From Georgenia satyanarayanai (GTDB lineage Bacteria; Actinomycetota; Actinomycetes; Actinomycetales; Actinomycetaceae), in assembly GCF_023715365.1 (NCBI RefSeq), contig NZ_JAMBNZ010000014.1, forward strand, positions 1-64,000: a DNA stretch of 64,000 bases. Reading direction: 5' to 3'. Positions 37,145 to 45,923 of this stretch are shown one piece after another (the stretch's first letter is position 1; every line of letters begins with the position of its first letter). A model generated the notes under the pieces. It worked only from the letters and a program-made list of their open reading frames with translations, was not told where the DNA came from and did not search any database. The translations under genes were made by a program, and so were the position numbers.

Positions 37145-37218
37145 CTGGGACGCACCTCCGGTACTCCCGGGGGTTACCGGAGGCGCTCCCAGGCGCCGGG
37201 AGGTGCGTCCCAGGCGGA
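37145..37218. repeat. Convergent intergenic repeat, copy 2, folding into a compound hairpin
   Basis: CTGGGACGCACCTCC (37145-37159) and GGAGGTGCGTCCCAG (37199-37213) are a perfect 15-bp inverted repeat. Inside are CCGGTA/TACCGG and GGCGC/GCGCC stems. Homologous to 20296-20368. It lies between the convergent arcA and sepX-like stops and probably acts as a bidirectional terminator. Confidence 0.75.
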
Positions 37219-37261
37219 GGCGGAGCGGGGTGGCGGGGGTGGTGCGGTGGGGCGGGGCGTG

Positions 37262-38383
37262 TCAGGCGCCGACGGCGCGGCGGCGGGCGAGGACGGAGTC
37301 GAGGTCCAGGCCGCGTGCAGGCACCGCCTCGGGCGCGGGGGCGGCCTCGGGCTCCGGGTCGGCGACGGGCGCGTAGGGCGAGCCGGCCAGGCCGGAGACG
37401 ACGACGGGCTCGGGCGGTACCGCGGCCTCGGCAGGGGCCTGCGCGACCTCCGGCTCGGGCGCCTCGTACGGGGCGATGTCCATGCGCGGGGCGGAGGCCT
37501 TGAGCGTGTACGTGGGGACCGGGACCTGGACTGGTGTCCAGCTGTGCGCCGCGGGCTGCTCCGCTTGCGCGACATCCGTCGGCTCGCTGACGGCGGCGGG
37601 GGGCGCCGTCTCATCCGTCGCGGGCGCCGTCCCGGCCGGTCCGGTCGCCTCGGCAGTGGCCGCACCCTCGGCAGTGGCCGGATCCTCAGCGGTGGCTGCC
37701 GGCTCGGCGGTGACCGCGGGGTCGGCGGTGCGTTCGTCACGCGCGGCGGAGGCGCCACCCGCGGCAGGCGCGGCGGTGCGTGCCGCCGTCGTCGTGGCCG
37801 GACGGGCGAAGGAGGCGGGTCGCGTGCGCGGGGCGAGGCGGGCCATGGCGGCGCGGTCGGCAGCGTTGCGCCGGGCGGCGATCGTCGCGGCGCGGCGGCC
37901 GAGGACGAGGACACCGGCGAGCAGGACCGTGGGCACCACGCCGAGCACGACCGGGAGGCTGCCCAGCCCGAAGCCGAGCCAGCCGCCGACAGTGGCGAGG
38001 AGCAGCACGACGGTGAGCACGAGCCGGCGCTTGGCGGCAGCCTTGCGTCGGCTGATCTCGGCGGCGCGCGCCGCGCGCAGCTGAGCCAGTCGCCGCGCCT
38101 CGGCGGCGGCACGCTCGCTGGGGGTGGTGGGCCTGTTCACGGCGGGTGCCTCCGTTCGTCGTCGTGGATCGTGGAGGTACGGTCTGCTCTCCAGCGCACC
38201 GTGGTGCTCCCCGGGCGACGACCGCCTCGCCGTCGCCCCGGTGGTCACCACGCGCAACGTGCCGGAGAAGCGGTCCTCCACCCGTGCCTCCGCCAGCTGG
38301 TGACGGCTCTGCACGAGGTGAGGGACCAGGTACCCGAACAGGATGAGGGCCAGTCCGACGACCACCCACCCCTGAACATCCAC
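37262..38383 (-). CDS. Putative divisome membrane protein SepX/GlpR
   Basis: 373 aa from GTG 38383 (TAGTTT-N7-GTG, leaderless). One membrane helix at residues ~4-24 (VVVGLALILFGYLVPHLV), a ~70-residue linker with a basic helix (AEARRLAQLRAARAAEISRRK), two more membrane helices (about 110-155), and a long Ala/Pro/Glu-rich cytoplasmic tail. Position downstream of galU-moeA(glp)-rimJ matches the actinobacterial gene whose product is the membrane receptor of Glp (GlpR in corynebacteria, SepX in Streptomyces; recalled). The identification rests on topology and synteny, since the sequence is low-complexity. Confidence 0.6.
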   Translation of the reverse strand: MDVQGWVVVGLALILFGYLVPHLVQSRHQLAEARVEDRFSGTLRVVTTGATARRSSPGEHHGALESRPYLHDPRRRTEAPAVNRPTTPSERAAAEARRLAQLRAARAAEISRRKAAAKRRLVLTVVLLLATVGGWLGFGLGSLPVVLGVVPTVLLAGVLVLGRRAATIAARRNAADRAAMARLAPRTRPASFARPATTTAARTAAPAAGGASAARDERTADPAVTAEPAATAEDPATAEGAATAEATGPAGTAPATDETAPPAAVSEPTDVAQAEQPAAHSWTPVQVPVPTYTLKASAPRMDIAPYEAPEPEVAQAPAEAAVPPEPVVVSGLAGSPYAPVADPEPEAAPAPEAVPARGLDLDSVLARRRAVGA

Positions 38384-38393
38384 AGGCACGAAA

Positions 38394-39005
38394 CTATCCG
38401 GGCGGCGCACCACCGTCGGGATCGTCAACGGCGTGTCTCCCGCGGGTGCGGATCCACCGCTCCAGCAGGCCCTCGGGTACGTCCTCCGCGACGAGTGCGA
38501 AGGTGCGGTGGTCACGCCAGTCGCCGTCGATGTGGAGGTAGCGCTCGCGCATCCCCTCGTCGCGGAAGCCGAGCTTCTCCACCACCCGCAGGCTGGCCGT
38601 GTTCTCGGGCCGGATGTTGATCTCGATACGGTGCAGCCGCAGCACGGTGAAGCAGTAGTCCACGGCGATCGCGACCGCGGTCGGGGTGATCCCGCGCCCG
38701 GCGACGTCCTGGCTCACCCAGTAGCCGATGGAGGCCCCGCGCAGCGCCCCGAGGATGATCGAGGACACCGACAGCTGGCCCACGAGCTCGCCATCAGCCT
38801 CGATGACGAAGGTGAGGGCCTCCCCGCGCCTGCCCTGACGACGGCTCTGGGCGACGTAGTCCCGGAAGCCTACGGGCGGTGCCGGCACCGGGCTGGTCGC
38901 CTCCCACGGGCGCAGCCACTCGTAGTTCAGCCGGCGCACGCGCTCCCACGCGGCGCGGTCCCCGTAACGCAGGAGACGCAGCCGGACGCCCTCGTGCTCG
39001 AGCAT
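38394..39005 (-). CDS. rimJ: RimJ-type GNAT N-acetyltransferase
   Basis: 203 aa; ATG overlaps the moeA stop by 1 bp (TGATG). GNAT fold: LRLLRYGDRAAWERVRRLNYEWL at the start, acetyl-CoA binding region GYWVSQDVAGRGITPTAVAIAVDYCF, then RPENTASLRVVEKLGFRDEGMRERYL, typical of RimJ/RimL ribosomal-protein N-alpha-acetyltransferases. In this operon its target could instead be a cell-division protein (speculative). Confidence 0.88.
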   Translation of the reverse strand: MLEHEGVRLRLLRYGDRAAWERVRRLNYEWLRPWEATSPVPAPPVGFRDYVAQSRRQGRRGEALTFVIEADGELVGQLSVSSIILGALRGASIGYWVSQDVAGRGITPTAVAIAVDYCFTVLRLHRIEINIRPENTASLRVVEKLGFRDEGMRERYLHIDGDWRDHRTFALVAEDVPEGLLERWIRTRGRHAVDDPDGGAPPG

Positions 39006-40219
39006 CAGGCATCCAGCAGCAGGCAGGACAGCGCCGTGCCCTCGGTGACGTCGGTGAGGTCCTCGGGCACGACGGCCAGCGCGTTGGCGCGGGCCAGGGC
39101 GCTGAGGAGCAGCATGCTCGGGGAGCCGACGGGCGTGGCGCGGTAGCCCTCACGCGGCGAGCCGGCGAGCGTGACGCGGACAAACTCGCGCCGTCCGGAC
39201 GGGGAGTACCAGCCGGTGGTCGCTGTCGCCGTCACCGTGGGGCGGTAGAGCTCGGTGTAGCCGGCCATCGACAGGACGGCGGGGCGCAGGAAGACCTCGT
39301 AGGCGACCTGCGCGGCCACCGGGTCGCCCGGCAGCGCGAAGATCGGGGTGCCCTCCCCGATGTGCCCCAGCCCGAGCTGGCGCCCCGGCCACATGGCGAC
39401 GTTGTCGAAGCGCACCGTCCCGAGCGGGGCGAGCACCTCCTTGACGGTGTCGTTGGAGCCGTGGCTGAGCCCGCCCGTCGTGACGACGAGGTCGGCGCGC
39501 ACGAGCTGGTCCTCGAGGGTCTCGCGCAGGGGTCCGCGCTGGTCCGGGACGGCGGCCACCCGGTAGGTGGCGGCGCCGGCGTCCTGCAGCGCGGCGGCCA
39601 GCGCGTGCCCGTTCGCGTCGTACACCTGCCCGGCGGCGGCCGACTGGCCCGGCTCGACGAGCTCGTCACCGACCGAGATGACGACGACGCGCGGTCGCGG
39701 GTGCACCGTCACCCGGCCGCGGCCGACGGCGGACAGGAGCGCGACCTGCCGGGCGCCCACCCGCTCCCCCGCGGGCAGGACGACCTCACCGGCGCGGACG
39801 TCCTGCGCCCGCCGGTTGACGTTCTCACCCGCGGCCGCGGCCGTACGGACCTCGACCTTCGCGGCGCCGCGATCGGTCTGCTCGACCGGCACGACGGCGT
39901 CGGCCTCCACCGGCAGCGGCGCACCCGAGGCGATACGCACGCAGGCACCGGCGGGCAGGCGGGTGCGCTCGACGCTGCCCGCACGGATCTCGTCGAGCAC
40001 CCGCAGGACCACCGGCGACGACGGCGCAGCAGCGGCGACGTCCCCGGCTCGCAGGGCGTAGCCGTCCAGGGCCGCGACGTCCGCCAGGGGCAGGTCGCGC
40101 GGCGCGAGGACGTCCTCGGCGAGCACGCACCCGACGGCGTCGGCGAGGACCACCTCGAGGGGCGGCTGCGGCCCGACCGCCGCGAGGCAGGCCGCGAGGT
40201 GCTCCTGGACGCTCCTCAC
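39005..40219 (-). CDS. MoeA/gephyrin-like protein (probable divisome protein Glp)
   Basis: 404 aa from GTG 40219, overlapping the galU stop (GTGA). MoeA four-domain fold: AALDGYALRAGD, VVPVEQTDRG, the MPT-binding segment VVTTGGLSHGSNDTVKEVLAPLG and the PGDPVAAQVAYEVFLRPA motif. Classical MoeA inserts molybdate into molybdopterin, but no other molybdenum-cofactor gene is in the window. In galU-glp-rimJ-glpR order, homologues act as Glp, a gephyrin-like protein that binds FtsZ and the membrane receptor GlpR/SepX. Changes from MoeA consensus (HGSNDTV for the usual VGDYD, GDPVA for GNPVS) fit a relaxed catalytic site. Confidence 0.8.
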   Translation of the reverse strand: MRSVQEHLAACLAAVGPQPPLEVVLADAVGCVLAEDVLAPRDLPLADVAALDGYALRAGDVAAAAPSSPVVLRVLDEIRAGSVERTRLPAGACVRIASGAPLPVEADAVVPVEQTDRGAAKVEVRTAAAAGENVNRRAQDVRAGEVVLPAGERVGARQVALLSAVGRGRVTVHPRPRVVVISVGDELVEPGQSAAAGQVYDANGHALAAALQDAGAATYRVAAVPDQRGPLRETLEDQLVRADLVVTTGGLSHGSNDTVKEVLAPLGTVRFDNVAMWPGRQLGLGHIGEGTPIFALPGDPVAAQVAYEVFLRPAVLSMAGYTELYRPTVTATATTGWYSPSGRREFVRVTLAGSPREGYRATPVGSPSMLLLSALARANALAVVPEDLTDVTEGTALSCLLLDA

Positions 40220-41178
40220 CGGGGGTGGCTCGCGGAGGGGTCGGAGCTGAGCTCGACGTGCCGGCCCGCGACGAACTGCTCGAGCCAGGCGGAGAAGTCC
40301 GGGCCGAGGTCCTCGCGGTCGACCGCGAGCTGGACGACGGCCTTGAGGTAGTCGAGCTTGTCCCCGGTGTCGTAGCGGCGGCCGCGGAAGACGACGCCGT
40401 GGACGCCGCCGCCCTCGCTCGCGGGCATCCGGGCGAGGGTCTGCAGGGCGTCGGTCAGCTGGATCTCGTTGCCGCGGCCCGGCTCGGTGCGCTCGAGGAC
40501 GTCGAAGACGGCCGGGGACAGGACGTAGCGGCCGATGACGGCAAGGTTCGAGGGGGCTTCCTCGACGGCGGGCTTCTCGACGAGCTCGGTGACGGTGACG
40601 ACGTCGCCGTCCGGGATGCCCGCGAGGGAGACCGGCTCGACGGCCGCCGCGCCGTAGAGGTTGATCTGGGAGGGCTCGACCTCGAGCAGCGCGATGACGG
40701 AGCCGCCCAGGCGCTGCTGGACGTCGATCATCGTCGGCAGGATCGGGTCGCGGGCGTCGATGAGGTCGTCACCGAGGAGCACGGCGAAGGGCTCGTCGCC
40801 CACGTGCTCGCGGCCGCACAGCACGGCGTGGCCCAGACCCTTGGGAGTGCCCTGGCGCACGGCGTGGATGTCCGCGAGCGCCGTGGGCCGGCGGACCTCG
40901 GCGAGCCGGTCCTCGTCGCCCTTGGCCTCCAGGGCCGCCTCGAGCTCGACGTTGCGGTCGAAGTGGTCCTCGATCGCGGACTTGCCACGGGCGGTGACGA
41001 GCAGGACGTCCTCGATGCCCGCGGCGGCCACCTCCTCCACGACGTACTGGATCGCCGGCCGGTCCACGACCGGCAGCATCTCCTTGGCCACGGCCTTGGT
41101 GGCGGGCACGAATCGGGTGCCGAGCCCGGCAACCGGGACGACGGCCTTACGAACCGGGGTGACGCTCTGCTCTGTCAT
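40216..41178 (-). CDS. galU: UTP-glucose-1-phosphate uridylyltransferase
   Basis: 320 aa. Makes UDP-glucose for glycolipids, trehalose and wall polymers. Nucleotide-binding VVPVAGLGTRFVPATKAVAKEMLPV, LVTARGKSAIEDHFD, FAVLLGDDLIDA with the metal Asp, and VTELVEKPAVEEAPSNLAVIGRYVL. Leaderless: TAGCCT then 6 nt then ATG. First gene of the galU-glp-rimJ-sepX operon. Confidence 0.95.
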   Translation of the reverse strand: MTEQSVTPVRKAVVPVAGLGTRFVPATKAVAKEMLPVVDRPAIQYVVEEVAAAGIEDVLLVTARGKSAIEDHFDRNVELEAALEAKGDEDRLAEVRRPTALADIHAVRQGTPKGLGHAVLCGREHVGDEPFAVLLGDDLIDARDPILPTMIDVQQRLGGSVIALLEVEPSQINLYGAAAVEPVSLAGIPDGDVVTVTELVEKPAVEEAPSNLAVIGRYVLSPAVFDVLERTEPGRGNEIQLTDALQTLARMPASEGGGVHGVVFRGRRYDTGDKLDYLKAVVQLAVDREDLGPDFSAWLEQFVAGRHVELSSDPSASHPR

Positions 41179-41184
41179 GCCCGA

Positions 41185-41190
41185 AGGCTA
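41185..41190 (-). promoter_or_regulatory. Leaderless -10 box of galU
   Basis: TAGCCT on the minus strand, 6 nt before the ATG at 41178. Confidence 0.5.
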
Positions 41191-41265
41191 CCCAGCACCG
41201 GCCGGGTCCGCCGGAGGGAGGCGCGGCACCGCCACACGGCAGCCCGGCCGTGGAACACTACCCAC

Positions 41266-41910
41266 ATGTCGACGGCGATCCGCTTCCCCGAAACGACCGG
41301 ACTGGAGCTGGAGGACGCCAAGAACGCGCTGCGAGAGGCCGTCCGCTCATCCCGCGCCGCCCGCTCGCACCGGCAGCGCGAGGAGGCCGCCGCGACCTTC
41401 GCGGAGCACGGCGTGCAGGCGGTGGGCGACGCCCGCTGCGTCGCCGCCTACGTCTCCGCGCCCACCGAGCCGGACACGAGCATGCTCATCGACGCCCTCC
41501 ACGAGCGCGGGGTGCGCCTCCTCCTGCCGGTCCTCGGCCCCGGGCTGGCCCGCTGCTGGGGCGAGTACACGAGCCGTGAGGAGCTTGCCCAGCGCGCACC
41601 CGGCCGGCCCCTCGAGCCGGCCGGTGAGGTCTTTCCGCCGGAGGCGCTCGCCCAGGCCGAGGTCGTCATCGCCCCGGCGCTCGCGGTCGACGCCTCCGGG
41701 ATCCGCCTCGGGCAGGGCGGGGGCTGGTACGACCGTGCGCTGCTCCACCGCGCGCCCGACGCCCCGGTGCTCGCGATGGTCCACGAGGCCGAGCTCATCA
41801 CCGGCGCCCAGCTGCCGCGCGCCGCGCACGACATCCCGGTGGACGCCGTCATCACCGAGAAGCGTTGGTTCCTCATCGGCGGCTCCACCTTCACCCACCG
41901 CACCTCCTGA
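41266..41910 (+). CDS. 5-formyltetrahydrofolate cyclo-ligase
   Basis: 214 aa from ATG 41266. ATP-dependent conversion of 5-formyl-THF to 5,10-methenyl-THF. N-terminal AKNALREAVRSSRAARS, then VIAPALAVDASGIRLGQGGGWYDRAL, the family signature with the GxGGGxYD phosphate loop, and C-terminal DIPVDAVITEKR. Divergent from galU, as in mycobacteria (recalled). Confidence 0.93.
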   Translation: MSTAIRFPETTGLELEDAKNALREAVRSSRAARSHRQREEAAATFAEHGVQAVGDARCVAAYVSAPTEPDTSMLIDALHERGVRLLLPVLGPGLARCWGEYTSREELAQRAPGRPLEPAGEVFPPEALAQAEVVIAPALAVDASGIRLGQGGGWYDRALLHRAPDAPVLAMVHEAELITGAQLPRAAHDIPVDAVITEKRWFLIGGSTFTHRTS

Positions 41911-41955
41911 CCCGGCGCGGGGCCCCACCCGTCACCCCGGCGGACCCCCGGCCGG

Positions 41956-44559
41956 TCAGCCGGGGTGGCGCAGCGTGCGGGTGCTCGTCGCCGCGTCCTC
42001 GACGGCTGCCGGGCTGAAGGGCCAGGCGAAGGTCTCCCCCGCGGCCCACGCGCCCAGCTGGTCGTCGTAGTGGTCGTCGGCCGGGTGCCCGGAGACGCCG
42101 GTGAAGTTCACCCACAGGGACCGGTCGAAGTCGGCGAGGTCCACGGCCATCCGCATCGACGGGACGCTCGTGACGCCGTAGTCGCGCCGGCCCTCGACCT
42201 CCGCGCTCGCGTCCCAGCCGGTGGCGTTGACGATGCTCGAGCCACCCCCGACGCCCACGGGCCGGGGGTTGGCGAACCACGAGACCACCGCCGGCACGCC
42301 GTCACCGAGGACGGGGTGCTGGGGGGCGGCGACGTGGAGCTGGGACCACCGCCAGTCCCCTGGGTCCTTGCCGAGCGTCTGGGTGAGCTCGTTGCGTGCG
42401 GCGACGAGCGCCTGCAGGAGGATCTCGTCGCGGCTCTCGACGAGGTTGATGGTGCGCCGGTCGTCCCACCACTCGCTCGTCGGGTCCTCGAGGAGGCGGT
42501 CGACGACGACGAGCCAGCGGCTGCCGCCGTCCGGCGCCAGCGTGGCGGGCAGGTCATCGGCGAAGGTGAGGTCCAGGAGGTTGGCCCACACCGCCGCGAA
42601 GTAGGCGGCCGCGGCGGAGTCGCCGTCCTGCTGGTAGCCCTCTGCCTCCCACTCGGCCAGGAGGTCGACGGCCTCCTGGACGAAGCCGTCGGTCACCGTC
42701 ACGTCGAGCAGGGCAGGGACGAGGGCCTCCGCGTACGGGTTGGCCTCGTCGTTCATCATCTCGTTCGCCAAGGACGCGTCGACGCTCACGCCGCGCTCGA
42801 TGGTCGCGGTAAGGCGCTCGCGCAGCCGCTGGGAGCGGAAGCCGTAGTCCCAGTCACCGGTGAGGAATGGGCCTTGGCCGGCGGGCAGCACGGCCTGGTT
42901 GGCCGCGACGATGAAGCCCTCCTCGGGGTTGAGGACGCTCGGCATGTCCGCGGCGGGCACGTAGCCCGCCCAGTCGTAGCGCCCGTCCCACCCGGGGCGG
43001 GGCCAGCTGCCGTCGGACGGCACCGGGCCGTCGGACACCTCCTGGCGCACCGGGATGCGGCCGGGGGCCTGGTAGCCGATGTCGCCGTCGGTCGTGGCGA
43101 AGACGATGTTCTGCGCCGGCACCTCGAAGAGCGCGGCCGCCGCGGCGACGTCCTCGGCGGTGGCGGCGCGGTTGAGCGCGAAGATGGCGTCGCCGGTGCG
43201 GCCCGGGGTCAGCGCCGTCCACGACATCGCGACGGCGTAGCCGCCGAAGCCGGGTGACGGCGAGCCGTCGGGCACCGGGGAGCTGTTCGCGGCGGCTGTC
43301 TCGGGCAGCACCCCGGAGACGATCGGCCCGTGCGCCGTGGCCGCGACGGTGAGGGAGTCGTCGGTGCCACCGTTGACGGCAATGGTCTCGGTGCGCCGGG
43401 TGAGCGGGACGCGCTCCCCGCCACGGAGGTAGGTGCCGTCGTCGTACACGCGCTCGAGGAAGAAGTCGACGACGTCGGCGCCGAGGTTCGTCAGTCCCCA
43501 CGCGAGCTCGGCGTTGTGCCCGATGATGATGCCGGGCATGCCGGCGAAGTCGAAGCCGGCGACGTCGAAGGTGCACAGGGTGGTGAGCTCGCGGCAGTGC
43601 AGGCCCACCTGGTGCCAGACGCCCGGGGCGCTGATGCCCAGGTGCGGGTCGTTGGCGAGGATCGGCTGGCCCCCGACCGTGTGCTCGCCGGAGACGACGA
43701 AGGAGTTCGAGCCGATGCCGTCCCCGTCACCGAGGAGGCGCGGGGTGGCCTGGACGGCGGCGTAGGCGCTCTCGATGGCGTCGACGGCGCCGGCGGGCGC
43801 GGGCCAGGAGGCGTCCTCGACCGTCGCCTCTGGTTCGGTCGCCTCCGGTGGCGGGATGATGGGGAGGTTCCGCGTCTCCGGGTAGGCGGGGTAGAGCTGC
43901 GCGACGCGGGAGACGTCGCCCCCGAGAGCGCGGACCGCGGTGGCGCGGCCCAGCTCCTGGTCGTTGTTGGCGGCCAGGTCCCAGGCCATCGCCTTGAGCC
44001 AGGCGAGGGAGTCGATCGGGGTCCACGGGGCGACCTCGCCGAGCTCGGTGACGAGGCCGAGGACGGTGTACTCGACGCCGAGCTGGCTCGCCTCGCGGGA
44101 GTCGAGGTAGGCGTTGACGCCCTCGGCGTAGGCCTCGAACAGCGCGCGGCTCTCCTCGCTGAGGAGGTCCCACTCCTGCTCGGCGACGCGGCGCCAACCC
44201 AGGGTGCGGATGACCCGGTCCGCGGCCAGCGCGTTCTCGTTCTCACCGACGAGCTCGGAGACACGGCCCGCGGTGACGTGGCGCCGGTAGTCCATCTCGA
44301 AGAAGCGGTCCTGGGCGTGGACGTAGCCCTGGCCGCGCATGAGGTCGGTGTCGGTGTCCGCGTAGATCTGCGGCACTCCCCGCTCGTCGCGCAGGACCTC
44401 GACTTGCGAGGAGAGGATCCGCAGGGTGGTCTCCCCCCCGTAGTCGGGCAGCGGTCGGCGCACCAGGACGGCCGCGAGCGCCACGCCGGCGACGAGGATG
44501 ACGACGAGGACGGCCGCGACGACGATCGTCAGACGCTGCAGAAGGTGGGAGCCACGCAC
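41956..44559 (-). CDS. Penicillin acylase-family N-terminal-nucleophile amidase
   Basis: 867 aa from GTG 44559 (TACCCT-N6-GTG). One membrane/signal helix at about 8-32, then a precursor that should cleave itself: the alpha-subunit segment ends at DGDGIG and the beta subunit begins SNSFVVSGEHT near residue 285, giving the Ser nucleophile. The oxyanion/asparagine elements GQPILANDPHLGIS and the C-terminal substrate region are present. Relatives hydrolyse penicillin side chains, cyclic lipopeptides or acyl-homoserine lactones. The substrate here is unknown; quorum quenching or wall-amide turnover are both possible. Anchored outside the membrane. Confidence 0.9.
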   Translation of the reverse strand: MRGSHLLQRLTIVVAAVLVVILVAGVALAAVLVRRPLPDYGGETTLRILSSQVEVLRDERGVPQIYADTDTDLMRGQGYVHAQDRFFEMDYRRHVTAGRVSELVGENENALAADRVIRTLGWRRVAEQEWDLLSEESRALFEAYAEGVNAYLDSREASQLGVEYTVLGLVTELGEVAPWTPIDSLAWLKAMAWDLAANNDQELGRATAVRALGGDVSRVAQLYPAYPETRNLPIIPPPEATEPEATVEDASWPAPAGAVDAIESAYAAVQATPRLLGDGDGIGSNSFVVSGEHTVGGQPILANDPHLGISAPGVWHQVGLHCRELTTLCTFDVAGFDFAGMPGIIIGHNAELAWGLTNLGADVVDFFLERVYDDGTYLRGGERVPLTRRTETIAVNGGTDDSLTVAATAHGPIVSGVLPETAAANSSPVPDGSPSPGFGGYAVAMSWTALTPGRTGDAIFALNRAATAEDVAAAAALFEVPAQNIVFATTDGDIGYQAPGRIPVRQEVSDGPVPSDGSWPRPGWDGRYDWAGYVPAADMPSVLNPEEGFIVAANQAVLPAGQGPFLTGDWDYGFRSQRLRERLTATIERGVSVDASLANEMMNDEANPYAEALVPALLDVTVTDGFVQEAVDLLAEWEAEGYQQDGDSAAAAYFAAVWANLLDLTFADDLPATLAPDGGSRWLVVVDRLLEDPTSEWWDDRRTINLVESRDEILLQALVAARNELTQTLGKDPGDWRWSQLHVAAPQHPVLGDGVPAVVSWFANPRPVGVGGGSSIVNATGWDASAEVEGRRDYGVTSVPSMRMAVDLADFDRSLWVNFTGVSGHPADDHYDDQLGAWAAGETFAWPFSPAAVEDAATSTRTLRHPG

Positions 44560-44700
44560 CTGCCGAGGGTATCCGGAACCTCCGACGACGGCGGCCGTCC
44601 GCGCCGGGGGCTCATCCCCTGTCGCCGGTGCGGTGTCTCTCGTCCACAGCCGGCGTCCACGCGCCCCGGGCCGGGCCCCGCCCGGTCCTACCGTCGCCCC

Positions 44701-45363
44701 ATGCCCTCCCCGCCGGTTCCCCCGTCGCGACGCCGCCTGGTGCGCGTGCGCCGCCTGCTGTGGCGCTGGCGGCACGCCCTGCTGGCCGTGGGCCTCGTGT
44801 CCGCCGTCGGGGTGGTGGTGCAGGAGGTGCGGCCGCCCGCACCACCGACGGTAGCCGTCGTCGTGCTGGCGCGGGACGTGCCGGCGGGGACGCCGCTGGC
44901 CGAGAGCGACGTCCACACGGTGCGGCTGCCACGGGAGGTGACCGCGGCCCGGATGCTGCGCGCCCCGGTGGAGGCGGTCGGGCAGCGCCTGGCGGTGGGG
45001 CTGCCGGCCGGGTTCCCGCTGGCGGCGGAGGTCCTGGTGGGTCCGGGGCTCGCGACGGGCACCGCCCCGGGTGAGGTCGTCGTTCCCGTGCGGCTCGCGG
45101 ACGCCGCGGTGGCCCGGACGCTGCGGCCCGGGGACCGGGTCGACCTCCTCGCGGCGACGGCGGACGCGGCGGCGAGCGAGGGCGGGGCGGAGGTGGTGGC
45201 CGCGGGGGCACTCGTCGTGGCCCTCGAGGAGGACGGAGGCGGAGGCCTCCTCGGCGGGGAGGAGCCGACGTCGCTCGTCTTCGTGGCCGTCCCGCGCGGG
45301 GCGGCGCCGGATGTCGTGGGGGCGAGCGCATGGGCGCCGCTGCGCGTGGTCCTCCCCGGGTAG
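44701..45363 (+). CDS. SAF-domain membrane protein (CpaB/RcpC-like)
   Basis: 220 aa from ATG 44701 (TACCGT-N6-ATG, leaderless). Basic N-terminus, one membrane helix (about 25-45), then a SAF domain VAVVVLARDVPAGTPLAESDVHTVRLP with the following GQRLAVGLPAGFPLAAEVL. CpaB-type proteins belong to Tad/Flp pilus assembly, but no tad, cpaA/C or flp genes are adjacent, so it may be a stand-alone outside-facing protein. Divergent from the penicillin-acylase gene. Confidence 0.8.
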   Translation: MPSPPVPPSRRRLVRVRRLLWRWRHALLAVGLVSAVGVVVQEVRPPAPPTVAVVVLARDVPAGTPLAESDVHTVRLPREVTAARMLRAPVEAVGQRLAVGLPAGFPLAAEVLVGPGLATGTAPGEVVVPVRLADAAVARTLRPGDRVDLLAATADAAASEGGAEVVAAGALVVALEEDGGGGLLGGEEPTSLVFVAVPRGAAPDVVGASAWAPLRVVLPG

Positions 45364-45519
45364 GGGCCCGGTCGGGCTCTCGACGCGTCACCGTCGGGGC
45401 GCCGACCGTGACCCCTTCGGGTACGGACGCCGCAGTGCCGACGTCGAGCGCTCGCCGCCGGCGGCCACCGGCTAGGGTGCGGTGCGCCGGGAGAGCCCCG
45501 GGGTGGGAGGAGCAAGACC

Positions 45520-45921
45520 GTGCTCAAGGGATTTCGTGACTTCATCACCCGCGGGAACGTCATCGAGCTGGCGGTCGCGGTCGTCATCGGCTCGGCGTTC
45601 ACCACGATCGTCAACACCGTCGTCACGAGCATCATCACGCCCGTGGTCAACTCGCTCGGTGGCTCGCACGTCGACGGCTTCGGTTTCGCGATCATCGCCG
45701 GCCGGGAGGACACGGTCGTCGACCTCGCCGCGATCATCAACGCCGTCATCGTCTTCCTCATCACGGCGGCGGTCGTCTACTTCATCTTCGTCCTGCCGAT
45801 GAACACCTTCCAGGAGCGACGCAAGCGCGGGCAGGAGCCCGAGCCGGAGGCGCCGGCCGAGGACATCCTCCTGCTCCAGGAGATCCGCGACCTCCTCAAG
45901 ACGCAGAGCGGGCGCCCGTAG
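45520..45921 (+). CDS. mscL: Large-conductance mechanosensitive channel
   Basis: 133 aa from GTG 45520 with GGAGGAG upstream. Homopentameric channel that opens under membrane tension on osmotic downshock and releases solutes. N-terminal amphipathic helix GFRDFITRGNVIELAVAVVIGSAFTTIVN leading into TM1, a short periplasmic loop, TM2 INAVIVFLITAAVVYFIFVLPMN, and the C-terminal bundle DILLLQEIRDLLK. Complements the two betaine importers in this window. Confidence 0.95.
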   Translation: MLKGFRDFITRGNVIELAVAVVIGSAFTTIVNTVVTSIITPVVNSLGGSHVDGFGFAIIAGREDTVVDLAAIINAVIVFLITAAVVYFIFVLPMNTFQERRKRGQEPEPEAPAEDILLLQEIRDLLKTQSGRP

Positions 45922-45923
45922 CG

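Noticed and set aside
39005-40219. Calling the gene a molybdenum-cofactor enzyme only
   Set aside because: No other Mo-cofactor gene is present and the operon is the Glp/GlpR division cluster; kept as MoeA/Glp.
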